From AC-32 sp963755635 (GTDB lineage Bacteria; Actinomycetota; Thermoleophilia; Gaiellales; Gaiellaceae): a DNA stretch of 64,000 bases. Made by a program: the position numbers and the translations under genes. Under the pieces are notes generated by a model that ran no database searches, was not told where the DNA came from, and saw only the letters and a list, made by a program, of their open reading frames with translations. This document shows, piece by piece, positions 38,548 through 47,804 of this stretch (its first letter is position 1; every line of letters starts with the position of its first letter). The stretch is from the NCBI GenBank assembly GCA_963755635.1, contig CAVWKS010000008.1, positions 1-64,000 on the forward strand, written 5' to 3'.

Positions 38548-39092
38548 TTGTCTCCTCGGTGGCCTTTGCCGGAGTCGGCGTGGTCGCCGTGATCGCCGTG
38601 CTTCTTGCCGGGGCTGCCGGACGGTTCGGTCTTCCTGTGACTCTGTTGGACCTCTGCCGCGCGACGACCTTTCTCTCGCGCCGCGGATTTTCCTCGCTGC
38701 TTGCCGCGCTTCCCGACGGCGGGCTTGGCGGAAGCGGGCGGCGTCGACGCGCGCGCCTTCAGTGTCGCGGGCACGACCGGCGCAGCGGGAAGGCGGACAC
38801 CGACCCGCCGCGGGTGCTGCAGGACTGTCCGGCGCGCAGTCAGCCGCAGCCGCGGGGCCACGCGGACGCTCCGGGCCGTCGCCACCGCGTGACGGACGCC
38901 GGCCGGACGAGACGGCGGCGGTGGGGCGGCGAGGGCGCTCTCGATCCGACCCAAGGCGACCACCGCGGCCGGCACGTGCGGAGCCGCGGGCACGGAGCCC
39001 GTTCCTCCAGAGAGCACGAACAGCGACAGCACGACGGCAACCGAGGCGAGGGCGGCGGCGAGCCAGTGATGGGGACGCAGCGGAAGCTTCAT
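38544..39092 (-). CDS. Membrane-anchored basic protein with His/Asp/Lys-rich tail, unknown
   Basis: 182 residues from ATG 39092. One membrane or signal segment (HHWLAAALASVAVVLSLFVL), an Ala/Pro/Arg-rich middle and a C-terminal tail HGDHGDHADSGKGHRGDK that could bind divalent metal or polyanions. Low-complexity composition; I do not recognise a family. The stop overlaps the 5' end of the histidine kinase gene, so it might be its sensory partner. The frame is intact. Confidence 0.5.
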   Translation of the reverse strand: MKLPLRPHHWLAAALASVAVVLSLFVLSGGTGSVPAAPHVPAAVVALGRIESALAAPPPPSRPAGVRHAVATARSVRVAPRLRLTARRTVLQHPRRVGVRLPAAPVVPATLKARASTPPASAKPAVGKRGKQRGKSAAREKGRRAAEVQQSHRKTEPSGSPGKKHGDHGDHADSGKGHRGDK

Positions 39093-39229
39093 TTCTCTGC
39101 CCCGGCGGCCAGCAGGCACCGCGGGGCTGATTCTCATACAGGGTAGCGTCGTCCTAGGAGACTCTTCTACCGAATTCCGAAGAAACCTCTGTCAAATCCC
39201 GCCAGTCCTGACACCGTATCGTGCTGCGA

Positions 39230-40451
39230 ATGCGGATCCTGGTCGTCGGAGCCGGCGGTGTCGGCAGCGCGGTCGCGGCCGTCGCGCGCAGGCGGCGCTT
39301 CTTCGAGCGGATGACGCTGGCCGACCTCGACGCGGGCCGCGCCGAAGCCGGGGTGGCGCCGCTCGACGACGACAGGTTCACAGCCACGGCCGTCGACGCC
39401 TCTGATCCGGCCTCGCTCGCGGCGGCGATCGCGGACGCCGGCGCGGACGTCGTGCTGAACGCGACCGACCCGCGCTTCAACCCGCAGATCTTTGCCGCCG
39501 CCTTCGAGGCCGGCTGCACGTACCTCGACATGGCGATGACGCTCTCGTCGCCGCACCTGGAGCGGCCATTCTCGGAGCCGGGCGTCAAGCTCGGCGACGC
39601 CCAGTTCGCCGAGCACGAGCGCTGGCTCGAGCGCGGGCTGCTCGCGCTCGTCGGGATCGGGGTCGAGCCCGGCCTTTCCGACGTCTTCGCGCGCTACGCG
39701 GCCGACCACCTCTTCTCGGAGATCGACGAGGTCGCCGTCCGCGACGGCGCCGACCTCGTGGTCGAGGGCTACGACTTCGCGCCGACCTTCTCGATCTGGA
39801 CGACGATCGAGGAGTGCCTCAACCCGCCGCTCGTCTGGGACGAGCGAGCGGGGCTTCTACACGACCGAGCCGTTCTCCGAGCCGGAGGTGTTCGAATTTC
39901 CGGAGGGAATCGGGGCCGTCACGTGCGTGAACGTCGAGCACGAGGAGGTCGTGCTCGTCCCGCGCGCGATCGAGTGCCGCCGGGTCACGTTCAAGTACGG
40001 CCTCGGCGACGAGTTCATCGACGTCCTGCAGACCCTGCACAAGCTCGGGCTCGACTCGACCGAGCCGCTGCGCGTGCGCGGGGTCGAGGTCGCGCCGCGG
40101 GACGTCGTCGCGGCCGCGCTTCCCGATCCCGCGACCCTCGGCGACCGGATGCGCGGCAAGACGTGCGCCGGCACGCTCGTCACCGGCACAGGCAAGGACG
40201 GCGAGCCGCGGGCCGCCTACCTCTACCACGTCGCCGACAACGAGCGGACGATGCGCGAGTACGGCCACCAGGCGGTCGTCCTCCAGACGGCACTCAACCC
40301 GGTCGCGGCGCTGGAGCTGCTCGCCGAGGGCGTCTGGTCAGGCGCCGGGGTGCTCGGGCCGGAGTCGTTCCCGGCAGGGCCGTTCCTCGACCTCCTGGCC
40401 GACTACGGCGAGCCGCACGGGCTGGTCGAAGGCGACCCGAGGCGCGAATAG
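39230..40451 (+). CDS. Saccharopine dehydrogenase-family oxidoreductase (one frameshift)
   Basis: About 405 residues. Rossmann loop ILVVGAGGVGSAVAAVARR, then ADVVLNATDPRFNPQIFAAA and GCTYLDMAMTLSSPHLERPF. After an indel near 39855 the protein continues with FPEGIGAVTCVNVEHEEVV and ends with EGDPRRE. This matches LYS9-like saccharopine (or carboxynorspermidine-type) dehydrogenases; the true substrate is not evident. ATG 39230 is preferred to GTG 39221. It is followed by a SnoaL-like gene. Confidence 0.85.
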
Positions 40452-40519
40452 GAGAAGCCCGACGGGGCATGTCCTGGGTCTGCGCCCGCGGTTGGCGGGA
40501 AACCATCAGACTCCTCGCG

Positions 40520-40869
40520 GTGACCCCTGAGGAGACGATCTCACGCTTCTTCGCGGCGATGAACGCGCACGACGGCGACGCCGCGGCCGCGCTCGTCGAT
40601 CCGGAGGTCGAGGTCGCCTTCGGCCCTGAGGTCTTCGCCGGCCGCGACGCGGTGCGGGAGCTTGCGGAGCAGGAACATCCCGAGCTCGTCTTCGAGACCC
40701 TTCCGGTCAGCTTCGATGCGCAAGCCGACGGCGTCGAGGTGGTCGCCCGGCGTGTCCAACGCTGGCGCGAAACGGAGAGGTCGCCGCGGAGGAGGAGCTG
40801 CTGGCCCGCTTCTCCTTCGGCCCGGACTCGCTCATCCGGCGCGTGGAAGTGACGCAAGCGTCGCCTTAA
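40520..40869 (+). CDS. SnoaL/NTF2-like small protein (one frameshift)
   Basis: About 116 residues from GTG 40520: TPEETISRFFAAMNAHDGDA, then LVDPEVEVAFGPEVFAGRDA. After an indel near 40790 the end is ARFSFGPDSLIRRVEVTQASP. This is the cone-shaped NTF2/SnoaL fold, used as an isomerase, cyclase or simple ligand-binding domain; the ligand is unknown. It sits 28 nt upstream of the alpha/beta-hydrolase-cyclase gene. Confidence 0.7.
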
Positions 40870-40897
40870 GCGACCCGCCTGGTGGGACACTCTCACC

Positions 40898-42187
40898 GTG
40901 GACATACCCGAGATCGAGTACACGCGCAGCGGCGATGTCGCAATCGCGTACCAATCGTTCGGGCACGGGCCGCGCGATCTCGTGCTCGTGCCGATGTTCA
41001 GCAATCTCGTGTTTCCCTGGCAGAACGCGGACTGGCGGGATATGTACCAGCGCTTCGCCTCGTTCTCGCGGCTGATCATGTTCGACAAGCGAGGAACCGG
41101 CCTCTCGGATCGCCCGCGCGAGCTCGGGCCGCTCGAGACGAGGATGGACGACATCCGCGCGGTTCTCGACGCGGTCGGCGTGGAGCGCGCGACGCTCGTC
41201 GGGATGGGCGAAGGCGGCCAAACGTGCGCGCTCTTCGCGGCGACGTATCCGGAACGGACGGAGGCGCTCGTCCTCGTCAACACGCCCGCGCGGGCCGTCA
41301 GGGCCGAGGATTACCCCTACGGAGCATCCGAGGACGACTGGCGGACGCTTCTGCGGACCACCCGGGAGCGGTGGGGCGAGCGCGAGTACCTCGAGACCCA
41401 GGCGCGGGACATCAATCCCGCGGCCGACGACGACTTCCTCGACTGGTTCGTGACCTGCCAGCGGTTCTGCGCGAGCCCGGGAGCGGCGCAGACGTTCCTT
41501 CGCGTGTTCGGGGAGACCGACCTACGCGAGATCCTGCCGACGATCCGCGTGCCGACGCTCGTCCTCTACCGGCTGAAGGACCGCGACCAGATGCTCGACC
41601 TCGCCGGGCGCATCAAGGGTGCGCACCCGCTCGAGATCGAAGGGCAGGGCTTCTCCGCGTTCACGCAGATGACCCGAGAAGTCGAAGCGTTCCTGTCGGG
41701 CAGGGAGGTCGAGCCGGTGCCCGACACCGTGCTGGCGACGATCATGTTCACGGACATCGTCGGCTCGACGGAGCGGGCGGCAAGCCTCGGCGACCGTGCC
41801 TGGCGAGATCTCCTCCGCGACCACCACACCGTGATCCGGCGCGAGCTGGCGCGCTTTCGCGGCCGGGAGCTCGACACGGCAGGCGACGGCTTCTTCGCGA
41901 TCTTCGACGGCCCGGCTCGAGCTATCTCCTGTGCCCGCTCGATCGTCGGCGGCCTGGGCGAGCTCGACCTCGCGGTTCGAGCGGGTGTCCACACGGGCGA
42001 GTGCGAGCTGCAAGACGGCAAGGTGACCGGGATCGCCGTCAACATCGGAGCCCGCGTGGCGGCGGCTGCCGGCCCCGGCGAGGTCCTCGTCTCCGGAACC
42101 GTCAAAGACCTCGTCGCAGGCTCGGAGATCGAGTTCCAGGACAAGGGAGTCCGCGAGCTGAAGGGCGTTCCGGGCGAGTGGAACTGA
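40898..42187 (+). CDS. Alpha/beta-hydrolase-like domain fused to class III nucleotidyl cyclase
   Basis: 429 residues from GTG 40898. Residues 1-265 form an alpha/beta-hydrolase fold (IMFDKRGTGLSDRPRELG), but the nucleophile elbow reads VGMGEGGQ, with Gly instead of Ser, and the usual catalytic His segment reads GQGFSAF. The hydrolase is therefore probably inactive and sensory. Residues 280-429 are a class III cyclase domain with both metal aspartates (MFTDIVGSTERA, DTAGDGFFAIFD) and the Asn/Arg helix AVNIGARVAA, so it is likely active. The frame is intact. A cupin-TPR gene follows. Confidence 0.88.
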   Translation: MDIPEIEYTRSGDVAIAYQSFGHGPRDLVLVPMFSNLVFPWQNADWRDMYQRFASFSRLIMFDKRGTGLSDRPRELGPLETRMDDIRAVLDAVGVERATLVGMGEGGQTCALFAATYPERTEALVLVNTPARAVRAEDYPYGASEDDWRTLLRTTRERWGEREYLETQARDINPAADDDFLDWFVTCQRFCASPGAAQTFLRVFGETDLREILPTIRVPTLVLYRLKDRDQMLDLAGRIKGAHPLEIEGQGFSAFTQMTREVEAFLSGREVEPVPDTVLATIMFTDIVGSTERAASLGDRAWRDLLRDHHTVIRRELARFRGRELDTAGDGFFAIFDGPARAISCARSIVGGLGELDLAVRAGVHTGECELQDGKVTGIAVNIGARVAAAAGPGEVLVSGTVKDLVAGSEIEFQDKGVRELKGVPGEWN

Positions 42188-42249
42188 CGCGCGCTTAGGG
42201 GGGTGGGGTAGTGATAAGAGATCGATGGGAAGTTTGGAGAGGGGGCCAG

Positions 42250-42918
42250 ATGCAGCAGTGAGAACAGCTTGTTAACCTCTGGACGGTTGAGCTGGCGCCA
42301 CGTATCGCACCAGGCGGAACTGACGACGGGAAACGGCGCTTCGACGTCCGTCGTAAGCTCGGCATCACGGCCTTCGGCGTGCAGGCGTTCAGCGCGCGCA
42401 GCGGCGTGAGCATCATCAGCGAGCACGACGAGACCTCGCTCGGCGTGGCTGGGCAAGAGGAGCTCTACCTCGTTCTCCGGGGCGCAGCGACGTTCGAGAT
42501 CGACGGCGAGGTCGTCGAAGCGCCCACCGGCGCCATGGTGCAGGTTCGGCGGAGCGCGAAGCGGAAGGCGACGGCGACAGAGGACGACAACACGATCCTC
42601 GCCGTCGGTGGCACCACGGGCGAGGCGTACAAGCCCGCTCCGGAGGAAGCCTCGGAGGCATTCGGCGCTTATGGCGCAGGCGACTACGAGACGGCGCTGG
42701 CGAAGCAGCTCGTCGTTGTCGAAAAACAGCCGGACAACGCCGTGGCGCACTTCAACGCCGGGTGCTTCGCAGCACGTGCCGGGCACGCACTGACGAGGCG
42801 ATCGAGCACCTCCGGCGGGCGCTCGAGATCAACGAGCGCGTCAGGGAGCTCATGGCCGGCGACGAGGACCTCGACTCCATTCGCGAAGATCCGCCTCTAC
42901 GCCGCGGCGGGTCGCTAG
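42250..42918 (+). CDS. Cupin-TPR protein, copy 1 (frameshifted)
   Basis: About 220 residues and closely similar to the intact gene at 61511-62197. A cupin-like barrel (GQEELYLVLRGAATFEIDGE, then VEAPTGAMVQVRRSAKRKAT) and a TPR segment (QPDNAVAHFNAGCFAARAG, then IEHLRRALEINERVRELMAG) with the DEDLDSIRED end motif. Indels near 42260, 42785 and 42890. It follows a cyclase gene by 62 nt, as copy 2 neighbours a cyclase. It is possibly a nucleotide- or small-ligand-binding partner. Its stop overlaps that of kynU in CTAG. Confidence 0.75.
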
Positions 42919-44065
42919 CCCGCGCGACTCGCCCGAGGTGCTCGACGGCGGCTTCGAGCTGCTCGTCCGAGTGGTACGGCGCAGGCCCGAGACGGAGGTA
43001 GCTGCGCCGGCTGTCCGTGACGACTCCCTCGGCCAGCAGCCGGCGGCTCAGCTCCTCGGCGCGCTCCGAGCGGAGGGCGAGGAAGCCGCCGAAGGCCTCG
43101 AGCGGGGTCTCGCGGTCTCGCGTCACGTCGTCGAGCCCGAGCTCGTCGAACCGCTCCGCGAGCAGCGTCGTCTGCTGCAGGTAGCTCTCGCGGAGCCGCT
43201 CCGGCGTCAGGCCGTGCTCCTCGAAGAAGTCGAGCACGCGGGCAGCGCGGTAGTGGCTCGTCGGGTCGTAGGTCGAGCCCGCGAAGCGCATGCTGCCGCG
43301 CGGGTACGGCGTCGCGCCCGGCTCGGGCGCCGCCTGCAGCTCCTCGAACTCGGCGAACCAGCCGGTGATCGCGGGCCGCAGCTCATCCGCCTGGGGCGGG
43401 AGCCGCAGGAAGCAGTTGCCCTCCCCGAGCTGGAGGTACTTGTAGCCGCCGCCGACGATCCACGCGCGCTCGAGGCCTGCGACCGTGAACGGCACGCAGC
43501 CCAGGGCGTGGTAGGCGTCGACGAAGAGCTCGGCGCCGGCGTCCGCGCACGCCGCCGCGAGGGCCGGAAGCCCGGGGACGATGCGCGAGTCCTCGAAGAG
43601 AACGGCCGAGACGAGCACCGCGCTCGCGCCTGGAGTCTCGGCCGCCAGCCGCTCCGCGAGCGTCTCCGCCGGCCGCGCCGGCAGCCGGGCGACCTCGAGC
43701 CCCTCCTCCGCGAACCGACCGAGCTGGCGGCGCAGGGTGTGGAACTCGCCGTCGGTCGTCACGAGCTTCGGCCTATCCCCCAGCGGCAGCGCCGAGAGGA
43801 ACCGAAGCACGAGCTCGTGGGTGTTCGAGGCGAGCGCCACCGGCGCGCCCGGGTCCGCGAGCAGTCCGCGGACGCCCTCCCGCAGGCGCTCGGCCTTCGC
43901 GAACGCCCGCTCCCACTTGAGGTCGGCATGCTCGGCCGCGTCGTCCCACGCCTCCAGCTGTCCCTCCCGCCCGACGTCCGGCCACGCCTGGTGCGAGTGC
44001 CCGGTCAGGAGCAGCCGCTCGGAGACGCGAAAGGCCGAGTAGTGCTCGGCGAGCCCCTCGATCAA
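42915..44065 (-). CDS. kynU: Kynureninase (PLP enzyme)
   Basis: About 383 residues with TTG start at 44065, overlapping the kynA stop as TTGA. Landmarks: SAFRVSERLLLTGHSHQAWP, VALASNTHELVLRFLSALP, FVDAYHALGCVPFTV and the PLP lysine in VGGGYKYLQLGEGNCFLRLP, then GSMRFAGSTYDPTSHYRA. It cleaves kynurenine to anthranilate and alanine. One indel affects only the extreme C-terminus. Last gene of the tryptophan-degradation operon. Confidence 0.88.
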
Positions 44066-44850
44066 AGCTCGCCGCGGATCGCCCAGAGATCCGGGAAGAA
44101 CGGCTGGTGGAGCGTCGAGCGCAGGTACTCGGCGCCGTACCCCCCGGTCCCGACCTTCGAGCCGATCGTCCGCTCGACCATCTTCACGTGGTGGTAGCGC
44201 CATTCCATGAAGCCCTCGTCGAAGTCGACGAGCCGCTCGGCCACCTGCGCGGGGCCGCCGTCGTCGCGGTACGCGCGGAGCAGTGCGGCCTGGACGCCCT
44301 GCGATTCCTGCACGGGCTGCGTGACATCCCGCTCGAGCGCCTCCTGCGGGATCTCGTAGCCGTTGCCGGCCAGATAGCGCAGGAACGAGTCGTAGACGGA
44401 CGGCCGCTCGAGCGCCGCCTTCACCTTCGCGTGGTCGACGCTGCCCTCGTGGTAGGCGGTCAGAACGCCCGGGTCTCGGCGCCCGAGGATCGCCTCGAGC
44501 TCGCGGAACTGGCCGGACTGGAACCCGGACGAGGACTCGAGCAGGTCGCGGAACGTGAGGAACTGGACGGGCGTCATGGTCTCGATCACGTCGAGCTGCG
44601 CGACGACCAGCTTCAGGATCGTCAGGACGCGCTTGAAGGTGGCGAACACGCGCGCGTCCTTTCCCTCCTCGAGCATCCGCTGCAGGTAGCGGAGCTCGTG
44701 GATCAGCTGCTTGAACCAGAGCTCGTAGACCTGGTGGACGACGATGAAGAGGACCTCGTCGTGCTCCTCGGAGGTCGGCCGCTGCGCGCCGAGGATCTCC
44801 TCGAGCGCCAGGTACGACGTGTACGTCAGCGACTTGTCCTGCTCGCTCAT
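44062..44850 (-). CDS. kynA: Tryptophan 2,3-dioxygenase
   Basis: 262 residues from ATG 44850. The sequence SLTYTSYLALEEILGAQRP, then VVHQVYELWFKQLIHELRYL, SSSGFQSGQFRELEAILGRR and WRYHHVKMVERTIGSKVGTG is diagnostic of the heme TDO family. The distal heme-pocket His (IVVHQ) and proximal His (WRYHHVKM) are present. It opens the indole ring to give N-formylkynurenine. Overlaps ACAD upstream (ATGA) and kynU downstream (TTGA). The frame is intact. Confidence 0.95.
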   Translation of the reverse strand: MSEQDKSLTYTSYLALEEILGAQRPTSEEHDEVLFIVVHQVYELWFKQLIHELRYLQRMLEEGKDARVFATFKRVLTILKLVVAQLDVIETMTPVQFLTFRDLLESSSGFQSGQFRELEAILGRRDPGVLTAYHEGSVDHAKVKAALERPSVYDSFLRYLAGNGYEIPQEALERDVTQPVQESQGVQAALLRAYRDDGGPAQVAERLVDFDEGFMEWRYHHVKMVERTIGSKVGTGGYGAEYLRSTLHQPFFPDLWAIRGEL

Positions 44851-45937
44851 CCTGCGCCTCCCTGAACAGCTCGCGCGCGATGATCTCGCGCTGGACCTCG
44901 GACGCGCCTTCGTAGATCCGCGGCGCGCGCACCTCACGATAGAGGTGCTCCAGCAGGTGGCCTCGCTCGAGCGCGCGGGCGCCGTGCACCTGGACCGCGA
45001 CGTCGACGGCCCGCTGCGCTGCCTCGGTCGCGAAGAGCTTCGCCATCGCCGACGCCTTGCGGACGGGCCTGATGCCCGCGTCGTAGCGGGTGGCCGCCTC
45101 ACGGACGAGCAGGCGCGCGGCCTCGATCTCCGTCGCCACCTCGGCGAGCTGGTGCGAGACGGCCTGGAAGTGCGAGAGCGGGCGGCCGAACGCCTCACGC
45201 TCCCGCGTGTAGGCAACCGCAGCGTCGAGCGCCGCCTGCGCCATCCCGACGGCGAAGGCGCCCACGCTCGGCCGGAAGAGGTCGAGGGTGTCCATCGCCA
45301 CCGCGAACCCGTCGTGGAGGTCGCCGAGCATCTGCTCGCGCGCGACGCGCACGCCGTCGAAGTCCAGGCTGCCGATCGGGTGCGGGGCGAGCAGGTCGAG
45401 GTGCTCGCCCGAGAGCCCCTCGCTCTCGCGCGGGACCGCGAACGCCGTGATCCCCTTCGGGCCGCGGTCGGAGGTTCGCGCGAAGACGCTGTAGACGTCG
45501 GCCTCCGGCGCATTCGAGATCCAGAGCTTCGTGCCGGTCAGGCGGAAGCCGTCGCGCTCGCGCTTCGCCTGCAGCCCGAGGTTCCCGGCATCGGAGCCCG
45601 CCTCGGGCTCGCTGAGCGCGAACGCGGCGACGGCCTCGCCCCGCGAGAGGCGTGGGATCCACTCCTCGCGCAGCTCCGGCCGCCCTCGGCTGAGGATCGG
45701 GTAGCCGCCCAGGCCCTGGAGCGCGAGCGCCGTCTCCGCCTCGGTGCAGCCGTGCGCGAGGCCCTCTCGGAGCTCGCAGAGCTCGACCGCGGAGCCGGCG
45801 AAGACGAGCTCGAGCAGGCCGTGCTCGCCGAGCGCCTTGACGAGCGGCCGGTTCAACCTCCCCGGCTGCCCCCGGTGGGCGATGGGAGGGAAGACCTCGT
45901 GCCCGAGCCGGCGGCTCTGCTCGAGGACGTCAGGCAT
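44847..45937 (-). CDS. Acyl-CoA dehydrogenase
   Basis: About 363 residues from ATG 45937. Flavin-fold motifs AAFALSEPEAGSDAGNLGLQ, GTKLWISNAPEADVYSVFA, then REAFGRPLSHFQAVSHQLAE, VHGARALERGHLLEHLYREV and IYEGASEVQREIIARELF. It oxidises an acyl-CoA to the enoyl-CoA. In this operon the likely substrate is a ring-reduced or ring-opened anthraniloyl-CoA derivative. The C-terminus needs an indel to meet the TGA at 44847; otherwise the frame runs on into kynA. Confidence 0.88.
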
Positions 45938-46307
45938 CGAGCACGGCGACGCCCATCAGCTCGACCCTCGCCTCGGGCTCGAAGAGAGCGGACACGCCGA
46001 TCAGGGCCATCGCGGGGTAGCGCCGCCCGAAGTGCCGCCGCCACACCTCGCCCAGCTCGCGGGTCGACGCGCGGTACTCCTCGATCTCGGTCGTGTAGAC
46101 GACGAGCGAGACGAGCTGGTCCGGCTCGCCACCCGCCGCCCGCAGCGCGGTGACGAGCTTGCCCGCCGCCGAGTCGAACTGCTCGACGAGCGAGGCGCCC
46201 TCGCCGGTCTGGCCGCCAAGGTGCACCGATCCACCCGCGACGACAGCGTGAGCGAAGCCGACGGGCTCCGGCAGCTCCGGCGGGTTGACGATCAGCGGCC
46301 GGTCCAT
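45930..46307 (-). CDS. RidA/YjgF/YER057c-family enamine/imine deaminase
   Basis: 125 residues from ATG 46307. The motifs GFAHAVVAGGSVHLGGQTGE, LVTALRAAGGEPDQLVSLVV and RYPAMALIGVSALFEPEARV are typical of trimeric RidA proteins, with an Arg-Glu pair near the C-terminus (EPEARVELMGVAVL). RidA releases ammonia from enamines and imines. Here it may deaminate an aminocyclohexenone-CoA made by the monooxygenase/reductase. Overlaps the hydratase gene by 16 nt and ACAD by 8 nt. Confidence 0.88.
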   Translation of the reverse strand: MDRPLIVNPPELPEPVGFAHAVVAGGSVHLGGQTGEGASLVEQFDSAAGKLVTALRAAGGEPDQLVSLVVYTTEIEEYRASTRELGEVWRRHFGRRYPAMALIGVSALFEPEARVELMGVAVLDA

Positions 46308-47120
46308 GCGGGGCTCCGGCCCTCGCTCCAGGCCGCGTGGAACTCGGCGAAGTCGTCGCTCTTCATCAGGAGCGCCTGGGCCAGCGCCTCCATCTCGACC
46401 GCGTCGCCGAGCGCCATGTCGAGCTCGCGGGTCAGCAAGCACCTTCGTCGTGGAGTGCGCGAGAGCGGGCCCGTCCGCGAGGCGGCGCGCGAGCTCGCCC
46501 GCCGCGGCCGGCAGCTCCTCGTCGTCGACGACGCGCGTCGCCAGGCCGATCGCGGCGGCGCCCTCCGCGTCGACCTCCTCGCCGAGGACGAGCAGCTCGG
46601 TCGCGCGGCCGAGACCGATGAGCCGCGGGAGCAGGTACGCGGCGCCCATGTCGGCCCCGGCGAGGCCGACGCGCGTGAAGAGGAACGAGAACTTCGCGGA
46701 GCGCGCGACGAGCCGCAGGTCGGCGGCGAGCGCGAGCACGGCGCCCGCCCCCGCGGCGACCCCGTTCACGGCCGCGACGATCGGCAGCGGCGCCTCGCGC
46801 ATCGCCTTCACCACCGCGCCGCTCATCCGCGTGAACTCGAGCAGCTCCCCCGCGCCCATTCTCTGCAGCTCGCCGATGATCTCCTCGACGTCGCCGCCGG
46901 AGCAGAAGCCGCGGCCCTCCCCGGTGAGTACGAGCACCCGCGTGTCGCCGCGGTGCGGCAGCTCGCCGAGCAGGTCGCGCAGGTCGGCGTAGACGTCGAA
47001 CGTGAGGGCGTTGAGCTTGTCGGGCCGCGAGAACGTGACGGTCGCGACGCCGTCCTCGAGCGAGAGGTCGAAGTTCTGCCAGCGCTCGGTGAAGGCGGCC
47101 GAGCCGCGGAAGGGGCTCAT
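46292..47120 (-). CDS. Enoyl-CoA hydratase/isomerase (one frameshift)
   Basis: About 275 residues from ATG 47120. Crotonase fold: ATVTFSRPDKLNALTFDVYA, oxyanion-hole loop GEGRGFCSGGDVEEII, then LPIVAAVNGVAAGAGAVLAL, with Ala-Asp (VGLAGADMGAAYLLPR) in the catalytic region. An indel near 46440 shifts the C-terminus (ending HAAWSEGRAPAWTGR). It hydrates or hydrolyses a CoA thioester in the ring-cleavage arm of the pathway. ATGA overlap with the SDR. Confidence 0.88.
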
Positions 47121-47804
47121 GACTGGAGCCCTCCGCCGTCGAGGACGAGCGTCTGCCCGTTGATCGCGGCGGCCTCGGGCGAGGCGAGGAAGACGACCGC
47201 GGCCGCGACTTCCTCCGGCTCGAGCAGCCGGCCGAGCGGCGTCATCTGCTCCAGCTCCGGCTTCCGCCTCCTCGGCCGTCCGGCCGGTCTTCTCGACGAT
47301 GTTCTCGACCGTGCGCCGCGTCATGTCGGTCCGCACCCAGGACGGGCAGACGGCGTTCGCGGTGACGCCGGTTCCCGCGACCTCCGCCGCGGTCGCCCGC
47401 ATGAGCCCGACCGCGGCGTGCTTGGACGCGGCGTAGGCGGCCGTGTAGCGGGCGCCGGCGAGCCCGGCGGTCGAGGCGACGGTGACGATGCGGCCATCTC
47501 CGCGCTCGATCATGCCGCCCACGACGGCACGCGTGCAGAGGAACGCGCCGGTCGCGTTCACCTCGAGGTGCGCGCGCCAGTCGTCGAGCGTCGTGCGGGC
47601 CAGCGGCATCCCGGCCGCGACGCCCGCGTTGTTGACGAGCACGTCGACGCGGCCGAGGCGCTCGAAGAAGTCCGTCACGCCCTGCTCGTCGGTGACGTCG
47701 AGCTCGTCACGGCCGGGCGCAAAGACGCTTTCGCTGGAGAAGCGCTCGGCGACGGCCTTGCCGATGCCCTTCGTCCCACCGGTCACGACGACGACCCGGC
47801 TCAC
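47117..47804 (-). CDS. Short-chain dehydrogenase/reductase (one frameshift)
   Basis: About 229 residues from GTG 47804. NAD(P) motif VTGGTKGIGKAVAERF, NNAGVAAG, active site serine and YxxxK in STAGLAGARYTAAYAASKHA, then CPSWVRTDMTRRTVENIV. After an indel near 47265 the end is EEVAAAVVFLASPEAAAING then QTLVLDGGG. It is probably a 3-hydroxyacyl-CoA dehydrogenase step in this operon. GTGA overlap with the ligase upstream. Confidence 0.9.

Noticed and set aside
42752..45937. A 1061-codon frame spanning acyl-CoA dehydrogenase, part of kynA and kynureninase
   Set aside because: kynA is intact in another frame with its own start and stop. The long frame merely lacks stops in high-GC DNA.
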